From: Pantoea coffeiphila
GTDB lineage: Bacteria > Pseudomonadota > Gammaproteobacteria > Enterobacterales > Enterobacteriaceae
Length of the DNA: 64,000 nucleotides
Assembly: GCF_016909495.1 (NCBI RefSeq)
Contig: NZ_JAFBFW010000002.1
Location: 1 to 64,000, forward strand
Direction of reading: 5' to 3'
The notes beneath the pieces are model-generated. The model had not been told where the DNA came from. It did no database searches and saw only the letters and a list, made by a program, of their open reading frames with translations. Numbering within the stretch: position 1 is the stretch's first letter; each line of letters begins with the position of its first letter. Below are positions 19,085 through 31,815 of the stretch, one piece after another. The position numbers and the translations under genes were made by a program.

Positions 19085-19221
19085 AGCGTGGCCGACTGGC
19101 ATCAGACCGCACGTTCAGCGTAAAGGGCCAGCTCAGAATAGGATAACTTTCCGGCCTGAAATTGAGATTTTTGATAACTTTTTTTGATAACTGTTTATAT
19201 GCCAGCCAACAAAAACGAACA

Positions 19222-19752
19222 TTATTGTTTATCCCATTCGGCGTGGGTCAGTGTAAACAGCATGCTGGCGGGCGCATTTTTTACATCATGAATGTCCCGT
19301 ACATATCTGAGTCCGGCATTCGTCAGGACTTTCTGCGATGCCAGGTGATTTGCTCTTACTGTGGCAGATATATCAGGTAATTTGATCTCACCAAACCCAT
19401 AGCTGACCGCATAGTTAGCAAACTCTGTCGCCAGGCCTTTTCCCCACGACTCCGTGGAGAAGCGATATCCCAGGCTATTGATAGAAATATCAGCATAACT
19501 GCGGATGTTTAACCCGCCAAAACCGATAATTCTTTCGGGATTATCCTTTAGCGAGATAGCCCAACTTCCGAAAGCGTAATCTTCCCAGTGTTTAAGCCAT
19601 CGAGCCAAAACACCACGGGCATAATCAATATCAGGATATGGTCCTGCAGGATTAAACGTATTTGTGGCAGGGTCGCCATAAATTCTGAAAAGATCATCTG
19701 CGTCTGAGCTGATTACGGGGCGAAGATGCAGTCGAGCGGGAGTTATCGGCAA
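19222..19752 (-). CDS. GNAT family N-acetyltransferase (RimJ/RimL type)
   Basis: A 176-residue acetyl-CoA-dependent transferase: LHLRPVISSDADDLFRIY at the N-terminus and the acetyl-CoA loop region (YRFSTESWGKGLATEFANYA) at about 95-115. The target is unknown. The start is TTG with AGGAGG 5 bp upstream; there is no ATG in that region. Monocistronic. Confidence 0.82.
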   Translation of the reverse strand: MPITPARLHLRPVISSDADDLFRIYGDPATNTFNPAGPYPDIDYARGVLARWLKHWEDYAFGSWAISLKDNPERIIGFGGLNIRSYADISINSLGYRFSTESWGKGLATEFANYAVSYGFGEIKLPDISATVRANHLASQKVLTNAGLRYVRDIHDVKNAPASMLFTLTHAEWDKQ

Positions 19753-19898
19753 AATGCCTCCTGAGTTTTTGATTCATTCAACGAATTATCTTGCTGTTTT
19801 TATAGCCAGAACCCTTCAACTTCACAACAGGTTACATACAGCATCACAAACTTATAAGAACTTATGCTGTGATAATCTTTTCAAAACGAGCTGAAAAA

Positions 19899-20267
19899 AT
19901 GAGAAAAATTATTGTTTTGTCGCTGGTATCTGCTTTGGCGTCATTCACTCACTTCGCGCAGGCTACTGACTGCGAACCTAATGATCTGGGTGGCTATTCT
20001 TGTTTAAATGACGATGGTTCAACCAGCGACAGCATGCCGAATGAGATGGATGGTACGGATACGATTTCCAGTAAAGGGGGCTTTACCAGTACGGATTCAG
20101 GCGATGAAGAAGCCGATGCTGAGCTTGATGGTTCATCACTCAACTCAGCCAACGATTCATCAAGTATGAATACGAATGATGCCTTAAAAGGCAGAGACTG
20201 GAATGCGCCGTCCAATATTAATGACGGTGCGGCAACGTCCAGCCTGGACATGACAAATCATCAGTGA
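19899..20267 (+). CDS. Small acidic secreted protein, unknown
   Basis: A 122-residue protein with a signal peptide (about 1-22, cut after AQA). The mature part is rich in Ser, Asp and Asn and strongly acidic, with only two cysteines (DCEPNDLGGYSC), close together, which may form a disulfide. No catalytic motif and low complexity from about residue 45. I do not recognise a family. The ribosome site is weak (GAGCTGAA). It is followed by a gap and then by the convergent icd terminator. Confidence 0.6.
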   Translation: MRKIIVLSLVSALASFTHFAQATDCEPNDLGGYSCLNDDGSTSDSMPNEMDGTDTISSKGGFTSTDSGDEEADAELDGSSLNSANDSSSMNTNDALKGRDWNAPSNINDGAATSSLDMTNHQ

Positions 20268-20364
20268 ACAGGTATTCATGCAATGTGGCCAGCTGAATCG
20301 ACGTTCCTGAAACTTTGGATTCATTAGTTGGCGACATATATAAAAATCAGTCCATAAGCGCAAC

Positions 20365-20389
20365 AAAAACGGGGGCCAAAAGGCCCCCG
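20365..20389 (-). terminator. Intrinsic terminator of icd
   Basis: On the minus strand CGGGGGCC/GGCCCCCG with loop TTTT is followed by five T. It lies 26 bp past the icd stop. Confidence 0.93.
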
Positions 20390-20414
20390 TCTTCACAACA
20401 ATCAACAGCACATA

Positions 20415-21665
20415 TTACATGTGGCTGATCATTGCATCGCCAAACTCTGAAGATTTCAGCAGTTTAGCGCCGTCCATCAGACGCTCGAAGTCATAGGTCA
20501 CGGTCTTGGCGTTAATTGCGCCTTCCATGCCTTTAACGATCAGGTCTGCGGCTTCGAACCACTCCATATGGCGCAGCATCATTTCTGCGGACAGGATTAC
20601 GGAACCTGGGTTCACTTTATCCTGGCCAGCGTACTTAGGTGCAGTACCGTGGGTCGCTTCGAACAGGGCGCATTCGTCACCGATGTTTGCGCCCGGAGCA
20701 ATACCGATACCGCCAACCTGTGCCGCCAGGGCATCAGAGATGTAGTCACCGTTCAGGTTCATACAGGCAATAACGTCATACTCGGCTGGACGCAGCAGGA
20801 TCTGCTGCAGGAACGCATCGGCGATCACGTCTTTGATAACGATCTCTTTGCCGGTGTTCGGGTTCTTGATTTTCACCCACGGGCCGCCGTCGATCAACTC
20901 GCCGCCGAACTCTTCGCGTGCCAGAGCATAGCCCCAGTCCTTGAAAGCGCCTTCGGTGAACTTCATGATGTTGCCTTTGTGAACCAGGGTTACGGAATCA
21001 CGGTCGTTAGTGATTGCGTATTCGATGGCAGCACGAACCAGACGCTTAGTACCGGCTTCAGAGCACGGCTTAACGCCGATACCGCACTGCTCAGGGAAGC
21101 GAATTTTCTTCACGCCCATTTCATCACGCAGGAACTTGATCACTTTATCCGCTTCCGGCGTGCCCGCTTTCCATTCGATACCGGCATAGATATCTTCGGA
21201 GTTTTCGCGGAAGATCACCATATCGGTGTCTTCAGGGCGTTTAACCGGGCTTGGCGTACCGGTGTAGTAACGAACCGGGCGCAGGCAGATGTAGAGGTCA
21301 AGCTGCTGACGCAGCGCAACGTTCAGGGAACGAATACCACCGCCGACTGGGGTAGTCAGTGGGCCTTTGATAGCCACGCGGTATTCTTTAATCAGATCGA
21401 GGGTTTCCTGCGGCAGCCAAACGTCCTGGCCGTAGAGCTCTACCGATTTCTCACCGGTGTAAATTTCCATCCAGGAAATTTTACGCTCACCGTTATAAGC
21501 CTTCTGCACAGCGGCGTCGACAACTTTGATCATCACTGGAGAAACGTCCACACCAATGCCATCACCTTCGATGAATGGGATGATTGGATTGTTTGGTACG
21601 TTCAGTTTTCCCTTTTCCAGGGTGATTTTCTGACCTTCCGCCGGAACAACTACTTTGCTTTCCAT
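20415..21665 (-). CDS. icd: NADP-dependent isocitrate dehydrogenase
   Basis: TCA-cycle enzyme of 416 residues, the same length as in E. coli, converting isocitrate to 2-oxoglutarate and CO2 with NADPH formation. Ser113 in [12 protein letters not shown], the residue AceK phosphorylates to divert flux to the glyoxylate shunt, is conserved. [13 protein letters not shown] and the [17 protein letters not shown] segment (in parts [17 protein letters not shown]) are typical. The 3' end is intact; in E. coli K-12 this end is a prophage attachment site, but no phage lies here. Confidence 0.97.
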   Translation of the reverse strand: MESKVVVPAEGQKITLEKGKLNVPNNPIIPFIEGDGIGVDVSPVMIKVVDAAVQKAYNGERKISWMEIYTGEKSVELYGQDVWLPQETLDLIKEYRVAIKGPLTTPVGGGIRSLNVALRQQLDLYICLRPVRYYTGTPSPVKRPEDTDMVIFRENSEDIYAGIEWKAGTPEADKVIKFLRDEMGVKKIRFPEQCGIGVKPCSEAGTKRLVRAAIEYAITNDRDSVTLVHKGNIMKFTEGAFKDWGYALAREEFGGELIDGGPWVKIKNPNTGKEIVIKDVIADAFLQQILLRPAEYDVIACMNLNGDYISDALAAQVGGIGIAPGANIGDECALFEATHGTAPKYAGQDKVNPGSVILSAEMMLRHMEWFEAADLIVKGMEGAINAKTVTYDFERLMDGAKLLKSSEFGDAMISHM

Positions 21666-21763
21666 TAACCTCTCCTTCGAGCGCTTTTTTTGTTAATGAC
21701 TTGTAAGATGCGCGTCAATACTACTTGAATATTGACTCCGCGCCAATCATCTCAGGATTGCGG

Positions 21764-21769
21764 TATAAT
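21764..21769 (+). promoter_or_regulatory. -10 element upstream of rluE
   Basis: A perfect TATAAT 29 bp before the rluE ATG. No good -35 lies at 17 bp. Transcription from about 21776 excludes a more upstream protein start. Confidence 0.55.
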
Positions 21770-21797
21770 GCGCTTATTGTTTCTAAGTGCAAAGACC

Positions 21798-22424
21798 ATG
21801 CGAAAATCTTCTGTTAGCCCTCACCGCGTTAAGCGGAACAGCCCGCGCCAGGCCGCTAAACCCGTCGATAAAGGGCCGCGCTCGGTGATTTTATTTAACA
21901 AACCGTTCGATGTTCTGCCCCAGTTCAGCGACGAGTCCGGGCGGCGCACGTTGAAAGATTATGTGCCGCAAACGGGTGTTTATGCGGCTGGTCGGCTGGA
22001 TCGCGACAGCGAAGGACTGATGGTCCTGACCAACGACGGTGCGCTACAGGCCAAACTGACCCAGCCGGGAAAACGTACCGGAAAGGTCTATTTTGTTCAG
22101 GTTGAGGGTGAACCCGCTGAAAGTGACCTGCTGCCGTTTCGCCACGGCTTAACGCTGAAAGATGGCCCCACCCTGCCCGCCCTGATTGAACGGGTTGCTG
22201 AACCCGACTGGCTTTGGCAGCGCGAACCGCCGATCCGCGAGCGGAAGTCGATCCCCACCAGCTGGCTGAAGATCACCCTGTTTGAGGGGCGTAACCGCCA
22301 GGTACGGCGAATGACAGCCCATATCGGTTTCCCCACTCTGCGTTTAATTCGTTTTTCGATGGGCACGCTACAGTTAGAGGGACTGGCCCCGGGCGAATGG
22401 CGCGATATCAGCCATCTGATCTGA
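21798..22424 (+). CDS. rluE: 23S rRNA pseudouridine(2457) synthase
   Basis: RsuA-family pseudouridine synthase of 208 residues (E. coli 217) that modifies U2457 of 23S rRNA. The catalytic Asp is in [15 protein letters not shown], and [20 protein letters not shown] (in parts [20 protein letters not shown]) is the C-terminal family motif. No S4 domain, as in RluE. The basic N-terminal tail differs from E. coli. nudJ follows 45 bp later, as in E. coli. Confidence 0.93.
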   Translation: MRKSSVSPHRVKRNSPRQAAKPVDKGPRSVILFNKPFDVLPQFSDESGRRTLKDYVPQTGVYAAGRLDRDSEGLMVLTNDGALQAKLTQPGKRTGKVYFVQVEGEPAESDLLPFRHGLTLKDGPTLPALIERVAEPDWLWQREPPIRERKSIPTSWLKITLFEGRNRQVRRMTAHIGFPTLRLIRFSMGTLQLEGLAPGEWRDISHLI

Positions 22425-22469
22425 CTCTGCGCGTGGAAGCCGCACGCCGTTAACTTTAAGGAGCTACTC

Positions 22470-22943
22470 ATGTTCAAACCGCACGTGACCGTCGCCACCG
22501 TCGTTCAGGCCGAAGGACAATTTCTGGTTGTTGAAGAACGGGTACGCGGCCGCGCCACCTGGAACCAGCCGGCAGGCCATCTGGAAGCCAATGAAACGCT
22601 GCTACAGGCCGCCGCGCGCGAGCTGTCGGAAGAGACCGGTATCGAAGCCGTACCGCAGGCGTTCCTGGGGATGCATCAGTGGATTGCGCCGGACAACACG
22701 CCGTTTCTGCGCTTTCTGTTTTGCCTCGATCTGCCCGCCATTGTGGAAACTTATCCGCAGGACCGCGACATCGATCGCTGCTGGTGGCTGCCGCCGGAAG
22801 AGATCCTGACGTCGAAAAAACTGCGCTCGCCGCTGGTGGCCGAAAGTCTGCGGGTTTATCAGCACGGCCCGCGCTATCCGCTGTCGATCCTCAGCGCCTT
22901 CCAGTGGCCGTTTAGCGAGGATGCGCCCGCCGCCGGTGCATGA
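22470..22943 (+). CDS. nudJ: Nudix phosphatase NudJ
   Basis: A 157-residue Nudix hydrolase (E. coli 153). The Nudix box [20 protein letters not shown] (continuing TGIE) fits GX5EX7REUXEEXGU. The E. coli enzyme releases phosphate from HMP-PP, a thiamine precursor, and from nucleoside triphosphates. AAGGAG precedes the ATG. Part of the rluE-nudJ-mnmA-hflD-purB series. Confidence 0.93.
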   Translation: MFKPHVTVATVVQAEGQFLVVEERVRGRATWNQPAGHLEANETLLQAAARELSEETGIEAVPQAFLGMHQWIAPDNTPFLRFLFCLDLPAIVETYPQDRDIDRCWWLPPEEILTSKKLRSPLVAESLRVYQHGPRYPLSILSAFQWPFSEDAPAAGA

Positions 22944-23131
22944 TAGAATGCTGCCGCAATTTTATCAGAGTCGCCTTTAACGACTCCTGGTGCCCGAAAA
23001 TCCCCCAATACGGTAAAGCGGCAGTTTTTAGTATCGCGCCAGATCGATCCCGGTCTGCGACTGCGACAGATCAAAACCTCCGATGCGCTCGGGTTTGGGG
23101 ATAAGGGTAAAAACTTTAAAGTCAGGTAATT

Positions 23132-24241
23132 ATGTCTAACAGCCAGAAAAAAGTGATCGTCGGGATGTCCGGCGGCGTTGACTCCTCCGTTTCCGCCTGG
23201 TTACTGCAGCAGCAGGGCTATCAGGTTGAAGGCCTGTTTATGAAAAACTGGGAAGAGGACGATGGCGAAGAGTACTGCACCGCAGCAGACGATCTCGCCG
23301 ACGCGCAGGCCGTCTGCGATAAGCTCGGCATCTATTTACACACGGTAAACTTTGCCGCCGAATACTGGGATAACGTCTTCGAGCACTTCCTCGCGGAGTA
23401 CAAAGCGGGCCGCACGCCCAACCCGGATATTCTGTGTAATAAAGAGATCAAATTTAAAGCCTTCCTTGAGTTTGCCGCCGAAGATCTCGGGGCGGACTAT
23501 ATCGCCACCGGCCACTACGTGCGCCGTGCCGACGTTGACAGCAAAAGCCGCCTGCTGCGCGGCCTGGATGGCAACAAAGATCAGAGCTACTTCCTCTATA
23601 CGCTGGGCACCGATCAGATCGCGCAAAGCCTGTTCCCGGTGGGCGAGCTGGAAAAACCGGAAGTGCGCCGCATCGCAGAACAACTGGAGCTGATTACCGC
23701 GAAGAAGAAAGATTCCACCGGCATCTGCTTTATCGGCGAGCGCAAATTTACCGAGTTCCTTGCCCGCTATCTGCCCGCACAGCCGGGTCCGATCGTTACC
23801 GTGGCCGGGGACACCGTCGGTCAGCATCAGGGTCTGATGTATCATACGCTCGGCCAGCGCAAAGGGCTGGGCATTGGCGGCACCAAAGATCACAGCGAAC
23901 AGCCGTGGTACGTGGTGGATAAAGACGTGGTGAATAATGTGCTGATCGTCGCCCAGGGCCACGATCACCCGCGCCTGATGTCGGTCGGGCTGATCGCCCA
24001 GCAGCTGCACTGGGTGGATCGCGAAGTGCTTCGCGCCCCGCTACGCTGCGTGGTGAAAACCCGCTACCGTCAGGAAGATATTCCGTGCACCATCACGCCG
24101 ATCGACGATGAGCGCATAGAGGTTCGTTTCGACGAGCCGGTCGCGGCGGTAACGCCGGGCCAGTCAGCGGTATTCTATCTTGATGAAGTCTGCCTCGGCG
24201 GCGGCATTATTGAACAGCGTCTGCCTCTGGTAAGTGCCTGA
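23132..24241 (+). CDS. mnmA: tRNA-specific 2-thiouridylase
   Basis: A 369-residue enzyme that thiolates U34 of Lys, Glu and Gln tRNAs using ATP and sulfur relayed by IscS/TusE. The PP-loop GMSGGVDSS is at about 11-19; the catalytic cysteines lie in [12 protein letters not shown] and [10 protein letters not shown]. The 188-bp gap upstream holds no gene that I can support. hflD begins 36 bp downstream. Confidence 0.96.
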   Translation: MSNSQKKVIVGMSGGVDSSVSAWLLQQQGYQVEGLFMKNWEEDDGEEYCTAADDLADAQAVCDKLGIYLHTVNFAAEYWDNVFEHFLAEYKAGRTPNPDILCNKEIKFKAFLEFAAEDLGADYIATGHYVRRADVDSKSRLLRGLDGNKDQSYFLYTLGTDQIAQSLFPVGELEKPEVRRIAEQLELITAKKKDSTGICFIGERKFTEFLARYLPAQPGPIVTVAGDTVGQHQGLMYHTLGQRKGLGIGGTKDHSEQPWYVVDKDVVNNVLIVAQGHDHPRLMSVGLIAQQLHWVDREVLRAPLRCVVKTRYRQEDIPCTITPIDDERIEVRFDEPVAAVTPGQSAVFYLDEVCLGGGIIEQRLPLVSA

Positions 24242-24277
24242 TACAGACGACGCGCAGGGAAGACAACAGGAGTCATC

Positions 24278-26321
<2,044 letters not shown>

Positions 26322-26441
26322 TCCCCCCGCCGGGCCGGCGCTAGTCGGCCCGCGTTAACCTGCGGTTTATTTGCTTTCTCCTATACTTCTGACAGTTTAT
26401 GCTGCGTCTCAATGCAGTTCGAATCGATTAAGGATTAGGTT

Positions 26442-27110
26442 ATGCGTGTGTTAGTCGTCGAAGATAACCCTCTGTTGCGTCATCATCTCGCCGTTCAGCT
26501 GCGTGAGATGGGTCATCAGGTGGATGCTGCGGAAGGCGCAAAAGAAGCGGATTATTTTCTCAATGAGCATACGCCGGACATTACGCTGGTCGATCTCGGC
26601 CTGCCGGATGAAGACGGCATGGCGATGATCCGCCGCTGGCGCAGCCAGGAAGTGCGTCAGCCGATTCTGGTGCTGACCGCCCGCGATGGCTGGCAGGCAA
26701 AAGTTGAAGCGCTGGAAGCCGGTGCCGATGACTATGTCACCAAGCCTTTCCATATTGAGGAAGTGGTTGCGCGCATGCAGGCACTGATGCGTCGTAACAG
26801 CGGCCTGGCCTCGCAGATTATTACCCTGCTGCCGTTCCAAATCGATCTCTCCCGCCGTGAGCTGACGATTAACGAACAGCAGATCAAGTTAACCGCCTTT
26901 GAATACACCATTATTGAAACGCTGATCCGCAACGTCGGCAAAGTGGTCAGCAAAGATTCGCTGATGCTGCAGCTGTATCCCGACGCTGAACTGCGTGAAA
27001 GCCACACCATTGACGTCCTGATGGGGCGCCTGCGTAAGAAGATCCAGGCCGAACACCCGCAGGATGTGATTACCACGGTGCGCGGTCAGGGCTACCGTTT
27101 CGATCTCTGA
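26442..27110 (+). CDS. phoP: Response regulator PhoP
   Basis: A 222-residue OmpR-family regulator: receiver domain with phospho-acceptor Asp51 ([13 protein letters not shown]), switch Thr in VLTARDG and Lys in VTKPFHIEE, and a winged-helix DNA-binding domain at about 125-222. It controls genes for Mg2+ uptake, envelope change and resistance to antimicrobial peptides. phoQ begins 4 bp after its stop. A clean PhoP box before the gene was not found. Confidence 0.97.
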   Translation: MRVLVVEDNPLLRHHLAVQLREMGHQVDAAEGAKEADYFLNEHTPDITLVDLGLPDEDGMAMIRRWRSQEVRQPILVLTARDGWQAKVEALEAGADDYVTKPFHIEEVVARMQALMRRNSGLASQIITLLPFQIDLSRRELTINEQQIKLTAFEYTIIETLIRNVGKVVSKDSLMLQLYPDAELRESHTIDVLMGRLRKKIQAEHPQDVITTVRGQGYRFDL

Positions 27111-27114
27111 AGTG

Positions 27115-28587
27115 ATGACGCTGCTACGGAAGATATTCCGCCGGAAAAAACCGCTGTCGCTGCGCGTGCGCTTCCTGCTGGCCACCGCCGCCGTAGTGCT
27201 GACCATGTCGCTCTCCTACGGCATGGTGGCGGTGATCGGCTACGTGGTGAGCTTTGATAAAAATACCTATCGCGTGCTGCGCAGTGAGAGCAATCTGTTC
27301 TTCACCCTCGCCCAGTGGCAAAACAATCGCCTGACCATCGTGCAGCCGGAGCGGATGTCGCTGAATTTCCCGGCGCTGGTGTTTATTTATGACAATCGCG
27401 GCAAGCTGCTGTGGCAGCAGCGCGACGTGCCCGAAATCCGCAGCAAAATTCGCCGCGAATGGCTGAACAAGTCCGATTTTTACGAGATCGATACCAACAA
27501 CTACACCAGCCGCAAGGTGCTGAGTAACGATCGCGATGCGCAGAATAAACTCAGCGCCTACGATGATGACGGCAATGACACCTTCACCCACTCGGTGGCG
27601 GTGAACCGCTATGAGGCGACCATCAACCTCCCGGAGCTGACCATCGTGGTGGTGGATTCTATTCCGCAGGAGTTACAGCATTCCGACGTTGTCTGGTCGT
27701 GGTTCAGCTACGTGCTGCTGGCCAATCTGCTGTTGATTATTCCGCTGCTGTGGCTGGCGGCGCACTGGAGCCTGCGCCCCATTGGCTCGCTGGCAAGCCA
27801 GGTGCGCGAGCTGGAAAACGGCGTGCGGGAAACGCTCGACCCGGCGCCGCCGCAGGAGTTAAAAGGGCTGGTACGCAACCTCAACATGCTGCTGGATAAC
27901 GAACGGCAGCGCTATACCCGCTATCGCACCACGCTCAGCGATTTAACCCACAGTCTGAAAACGCCGCTGGCGGTGTTGCAGACGACGCTGCGTTCACTGC
28001 GCGGCGGTCGGAACCTGTCGATAGAGCAGGCCGAGCCGATTATGCTGGAGCAGATCAGCCGCATCTCGCAGCAGATTGGCTACTACCTGCATCGCGCCAG
28101 TATGCAGGCCGACCACCATGCCCTGAAACGTGACCTGCACTCGGTGCCTGCCCTGCTCGACAGCCTGTGTTCGGCGCTGAACAAGGTGTATCAACGCAAA
28201 GGCGTGGTGCTGACGCTGGATATCTCCCCGGAGCTGATCTTCGTGGGCGAGCAGAACGATTTTATGGAAGTGATGGGCAACGTGCTGGATAACGCCTGCA
28301 AATACTGCCTGGAGTTTGTTGAAGTGACCGCCAGCCAGACCGATAACCAGCTGCAGCTGATCGTGGAAGATGACGGCCCCGGCATCCCGGAAAATAAACG
28401 CGACCTGGTCTTTGTTCGCGGCCAGCGGGCCGATACGCTGCGGCCGGGCCAGGGTCTGGGCCTTGGCCTGGCGCGTGAAATTCTGGAGCAGTACGCCGGG
28501 GACATCAGCGCCAGCAGCAGCCAGCTTGGCGGAGCGCGGATGGAGATTGTGTTTCGCCGCCAGGAACTGCTGCACAAGGATGAGTAA
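27115..28587 (+). CDS. phoQ: Sensor histidine kinase PhoQ
   Basis: Inner-membrane kinase/phosphatase of 490 residues that senses low Mg2+, acid pH and cationic peptides. Helix 1 at about 18-43, periplasmic PAS-like sensor to about 190, helix 2 at about 195-215, HAMP, the phosphorylated His279 in [13 protein letters not shown], and the ATPase motifs [17 protein letters not shown] and [10 protein letters not shown]. The acidic membrane-facing patch that in E. coli is EDDDDAE is here reduced to AYDDDGND (148-155), which may change metal sensing. ATG at 27115 is preferred over GTG at 27112. Confidence 0.96.
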   Translation: MTLLRKIFRRKKPLSLRVRFLLATAAVVLTMSLSYGMVAVIGYVVSFDKNTYRVLRSESNLFFTLAQWQNNRLTIVQPERMSLNFPALVFIYDNRGKLLWQQRDVPEIRSKIRREWLNKSDFYEIDTNNYTSRKVLSNDRDAQNKLSAYDDDGNDTFTHSVAVNRYEATINLPELTIVVVDSIPQELQHSDVVWSWFSYVLLANLLLIIPLLWLAAHWSLRPIGSLASQVRELENGVRETLDPAPPQELKGLVRNLNMLLDNERQRYTRYRTTLSDLTHSLKTPLAVLQTTLRSLRGGRNLSIEQAEPIMLEQISRISQQIGYYLHRASMQADHHALKRDLHSVPALLDSLCSALNKVYQRKGVVLTLDISPELIFVGEQNDFMEVMGNVLDNACKYCLEFVEVTASQTDNQLQLIVEDDGPGIPENKRDLVFVRGQRADTLRPGQGLGLGLAREILEQYAGDISASSSQLGGARMEIVFRRQELLHKDE

Positions 28588-28679
28588 ACTGCTTATGCGC
28601 AGACATTTGACCGAGACGATACACAGTCAGGCCCGCGCGCTGTTATAATCGATCCACTTTTGCGCTTCAGGAAACCCTC

Positions 28680-29807
28680 ATGGATTATCAACTCGATCTC
28701 GACTGGCCCGATTTTATTCAGCGCTACTGGCAAAAACGGCCGGTAGTACTTAAGCGCGGTTTCAAAAATTTCGTCGACCCGATCTCTCCCGATGAGCTGG
28801 CCGGGCTGGCAATGGAAAATGAGGTGGACAGCCGCCTCGTCAGCCACCAGAACGGCAAATGGCAGGTCGGGCACGGCCCGTTCGAAAGCTATGATCATCT
28901 GGGCGAAAATAACTGGTCGCTGCTGGTGCAGGCGGTCGATCACTGGCACGAACCTTCTGCTGCGCTGATGCGCCCTTTCCGCTTCCTTCCCGACTGGCGT
29001 ACCGACGATCTGATGATCTCCTTCTCGGTGCCGGGCGGTGGCGTGGGTCCGCATTTCGATCAGTATGATGTGTTTATCATTCAGGGAACCGGCCGCCGCC
29101 GCTGGCGTGTGGGTGAGAAAACCGAGCTTAAGCAGCACTGTCCGCACCCGGATCTGCTGCAGGTTGAACCGTTTGACGCCATCATCGATGAAGAGATGGA
29201 GCCGGGCGATATTCTGTATATTCCACCGGGATTCCCGCACGAAGGCTATTCGCTGGAAAACGCCCTTAACTACTCCGTGGGCTTCCGTGCTCCAAGCGGG
29301 CGTGAGCTGATCAGCGGCTTTGCCGATCACGTTCTGTCCCGTGAACTGGGCAGCTATCGCTTCAGCGATCCGGACGTGCAGCCGCGCGAAAACCCGGCAG
29401 AAATCCTGCCTGCCGAGCTGGCGGGTATCCGCCAGATGATGCTGGACGTTATCGACCAGCCGCACCAGTTTAATCAGTGGTTTGGTGAGTTTATTTCGCA
29501 GTCGCGACACGAGCTGGATATCGCGCCACCGGAGCCACCGTATCAGCCTGATGAAATCTACGACGCGCTTCAGCAGGGCGACTCGCTTTCACGCCTCGGC
29601 GGTCTGCGCGTCGTTTCGATCGGTGATGCGGTATTCATCAACGGTGAGCAGCTTGAATCCCCGCACCGCGCTGCGCTTACCGCACTGGCCAATCAGCTGA
29701 CGCTGAACCAGGAAGCGCTTGGCGAGGCCCTGGACGATCCGTCATTCCTCGCCCAGCTGGCAGCGCTGGTCAACAGCGGCTACTGGTACTTCGGCGACGA
29801 AGAGTAA
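28680..29807 (+). CDS. roxA: Ribosomal protein uL16 3-hydroxylase (YcfD)
   Basis: A JmjC-type Fe(II)/2-oxoglutarate oxygenase of 375 residues (E. coli 373) that hydroxylates an Arg of ribosomal protein L16. The iron triad is His125-x-Asp127 (GPHFDQYDVF) and the His of PPGFPHEGYS (about 187), at E. coli positions. The C-terminal winged-helix-like part is intact. Separate from phoQ by 92 bp; convergent with pepT, with a hairpin between. Confidence 0.94.
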   Translation: MDYQLDLDWPDFIQRYWQKRPVVLKRGFKNFVDPISPDELAGLAMENEVDSRLVSHQNGKWQVGHGPFESYDHLGENNWSLLVQAVDHWHEPSAALMRPFRFLPDWRTDDLMISFSVPGGGVGPHFDQYDVFIIQGTGRRRWRVGEKTELKQHCPHPDLLQVEPFDAIIDEEMEPGDILYIPPGFPHEGYSLENALNYSVGFRAPSGRELISGFADHVLSRELGSYRFSDPDVQPRENPAEILPAELAGIRQMMLDVIDQPHQFNQWFGEFISQSRHELDIAPPEPPYQPDEIYDALQQGDSLSRLGGLRVVSIGDAVFINGEQLESPHRAALTALANQLTLNQEALGEALDDPSFLAQLAALVNSGYWYFGDEE

Positions 29808-29818
29808 GACGCCTGAGA

Positions 29819-29847
29819 GCGGATGCCGTGAATAACGCGGCATCCGC
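29819..29847. terminator. Terminator between roxA and pepT
   Basis: A perfect 10-bp stem GCGGATGCCG/CGGCATCCGC with a 9-base loop, followed on the plus strand by CCTTTC. It lies 11 bp past the roxA stop; the T run is poor. Confidence 0.6.
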
Positions 29848-29887
29848 CCTTTCGACTGCGGTACAGAGTCACAGAATCAACGCTTTT

Positions 29888-31126
29888 TCAGGTAGAGGCC
29901 TTCGCCTGCTCCGCCGTCAGTGTGGCAATCCGTTCGATAACCTGCACCGCTTTCTCCATATTATCCAGCGACGCAAATTCATGCCTGCCGTGGTAGTTAT
30001 AGCCGCCGGTAAACAGATTCGGGCAGGGCAGCCCCATATAGGAGAGCTGTGAGCCGTCGGTCCCGCCGCGAATCGGCTTCACCAGCGGGTTAATATCGCA
30101 GTCGCGCATCGCCTGGAGTGCCAGGTCGATACTTTGCGGGCAGGCTTCCACCTTCTCGCGCATATTAAAATAGCTGTCCTCAATCACCAGCTCAATCAAC
30201 GCCGAGTGTGGCAGAGACTGCTGAATCCGCTGCGCAATATCCTGCATCAGCGTTTTACGCCGGGTAAAGCTCTCGCGGTCAAAATCGCGGATGATGTAGT
30301 GCATTTCCGCCCGATCGACCGCGCCCTTAATCCCGTGCAGATGATAGAAACCTTCGTAACCGGCGGTTTTTTCAGGCACTTCCTCCGACGGCAGCGCCTG
30401 ATGGAATCGCGTGGCCAGATCGAGCGCGTTGACCATCACGCCTTTGGCCGTGCCGGGATGCACGTTATTACCGGTGATTTTTACCGTCACCGATGCGGCG
30501 TTAAAGTTCTCATACTCAAACTCCCCCAGGCCACTGCCGTCAACGGTATAGGCCCAGTCGGCGCCAAAGGCCGCTACGTCAAAGAAGTGCACGCCTTTAC
30601 CAATTTCTTCGTCGGGAGTGAACGCCACGCGGATTTCGCCGTGCGACCGTTTGCCCTCAATCAGCCGCGCCAGCGCGGTCATGATCTCCGCCACACCGGC
30701 TTTATCATCGGCACCCAGCAGGGTTTTACCGTCGGTGGTGATCAGCGTATGGCCGTGCAGCTCGTGCAGAACCGGGAACATCACCGGCGAGAGGATCTCA
30801 TCGCCAATTCCTAATGCAATATCGCCACCGCGATAATTTTCAATGACCTGCGGTGAGACATTTTTACCGGTGAAATCCGGCGATGTATCAACGTGGGAAA
30901 TAAAGCCAATCACCGGCACCGGCCAGCTCACCGTTGATGGCAGCGTGGCCATCACAATTCCGTGCTCGCTGCAGCTGATATCACGCAGCCCCAAATCGTG
31001 TAATTCTTCACAAAGCCGATCCGCCAGGCGCAACTGCCCTTCCGTACTGGGGACCTGACGAACGTTACCTTTAGATTGCGTATCCACAGCTACATAGTTT
31101 AAGAAGCGATCGAGTAATTTATTCAT
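29888..31126 (-). CDS. pepT: Peptidase T (tripeptidase)
   Basis: Zinc aminotripeptidase of family M20 with 412 residues (E. coli 408), which removes the N-terminal residue from tripeptides. Metal ligands lie in [23 protein letters not shown] and [10 protein letters not shown]; the end [15 protein letters not shown] is typical. ATG at 31126 follows AGAGGG; an 18-codon extension upstream runs through a Fur-like box and is rejected. The enteric gene is known as anaerobically induced; the Fur-like site here is a new element. Confidence 0.95.
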   Translation of the reverse strand: MNKLLDRFLNYVAVDTQSKGNVRQVPSTEGQLRLADRLCEELHDLGLRDISCSEHGIVMATLPSTVSWPVPVIGFISHVDTSPDFTGKNVSPQVIENYRGGDIALGIGDEILSPVMFPVLHELHGHTLITTDGKTLLGADDKAGVAEIMTALARLIEGKRSHGEIRVAFTPDEEIGKGVHFFDVAAFGADWAYTVDGSGLGEFEYENFNAASVTVKITGNNVHPGTAKGVMVNALDLATRFHQALPSEEVPEKTAGYEGFYHLHGIKGAVDRAEMHYIIRDFDRESFTRRKTLMQDIAQRIQQSLPHSALIELVIEDSYFNMREKVEACPQSIDLALQAMRDCDINPLVKPIRGGTDGSQLSYMGLPCPNLFTGGYNYHGRHEFASLDNMEKAVQVIERIATLTAEQAKAST

Positions 31127-31146
31127 CTGTCGTCCCTCTGAATGCC

Positions 31147-31165
31147 AGTAATGATTATCATCATT
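31147..31165. promoter_or_regulatory. Candidate Fur box upstream of pepT
   Basis: Read on the minus strand, AATGATGATAATCATTACT matches the Fur consensus GATAATGATAATCATTATC at 15 of 19 positions, with the central GATAATCATTA intact. It is 21 bp from the pepT start, i.e. within the probable promoter or leader. Confidence 0.6.
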
Positions 31166-31216
31166 AGGTAACCCATACATATTGTTTCAGGTCAGTTTAG
31201 TGTGCGGCGAAGGCCA

Positions 31217-31777
31217 TTAGCGGTGTGGGTAATGAATTAAATTATAAAAACGCACCGGCTGCGCGCCGCCGTTGCGATAGGCATGGGGCCGATCGGCCTC
31301 GAACCGCAGTGCGTCACCGGTAGCAATCACTTGCCAGACATCGGCAACCCGCAGCTCCAGCTGCCCCTCAATGACAATAGCATGTTCAATCACTCCCGCT
31401 TCGTGGGGAGCAGACTCGCTTACGGCACCGGGCGCCAGTTCGATGACCAGCATCTCGAATCCGGTCGCAGCATCAAACGGGAACAGCGTCTGCACCTGCA
31501 TCGCCAGATTAGGCTGACGAAATGCGGGTAATCCCTTCTGCTGTCTGGGGGCATCATGCGGCGTATCCGGGGCATCAATAAACAGGGAAAACGGCAGGTT
31601 AAATCCGGTGGCAATTTTCCACAGCGTAGCAATCGTCGGGCTGGATTCCGCTCGCTCTATCTGCCCCAGCATCGCCTTGCTCACGCCAGTGACTTCGGCA
31701 GCCTGGCTTAAACTCCACCCGCGCAGGCCACGCTGGGTTTTCAGCGTATGCGCCAGATGATTTTGCAGATCGTCCAC
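31217..31777 (-). CDS. XRE-cupin transcriptional regulator, SutR/YdcN-like
   Basis: A 186-residue regulator: an Xre helix-turn-helix at about 5-62 (GWSLSQAAEVTGVSKAMLGQ then IERAESSPTI) and a C-terminal cupin (about 110-180) that may bind a small ligand. Start is GTG at 31777 with a perfect AGGAGGG 7 bp upstream; longer versions run through the operators. It is divergent from a ydcO/benE-like transporter, exactly the ydcN-ydcO pair of E. coli. Two identical-type palindromes in the gap are the probable operators. Confidence 0.85.
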   Translation of the reverse strand: MDDLQNHLAHTLKTQRGLRGWSLSQAAEVTGVSKAMLGQIERAESSPTIATLWKIATGFNLPFSLFIDAPDTPHDAPRQQKGLPAFRQPNLAMQVQTLFPFDAATGFEMLVIELAPGAVSESAPHEAGVIEHAIVIEGQLELRVADVWQVIATGDALRFEADRPHAYRNGGAQPVRFYNLIHYPHR

Positions 31778-31815
31778 ACTTTTCCCTCCTGTTAACAGGG
31801 CGAGTATATCCGCTT

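Noticed and set aside
20415-21797. Prophage or attachment site at the icd 3' end
   Set aside because: E. coli K-12 carries e14 there, but here icd is whole, followed by its terminator, and no phage gene or duplicated icd end is present.
26360-26420. PhoP box before phoP
   Set aside because: GGTTTA and AGTTTA occur, but not as two half-sites spaced by 5 bp, so autoregulation cannot be read from the sequence.
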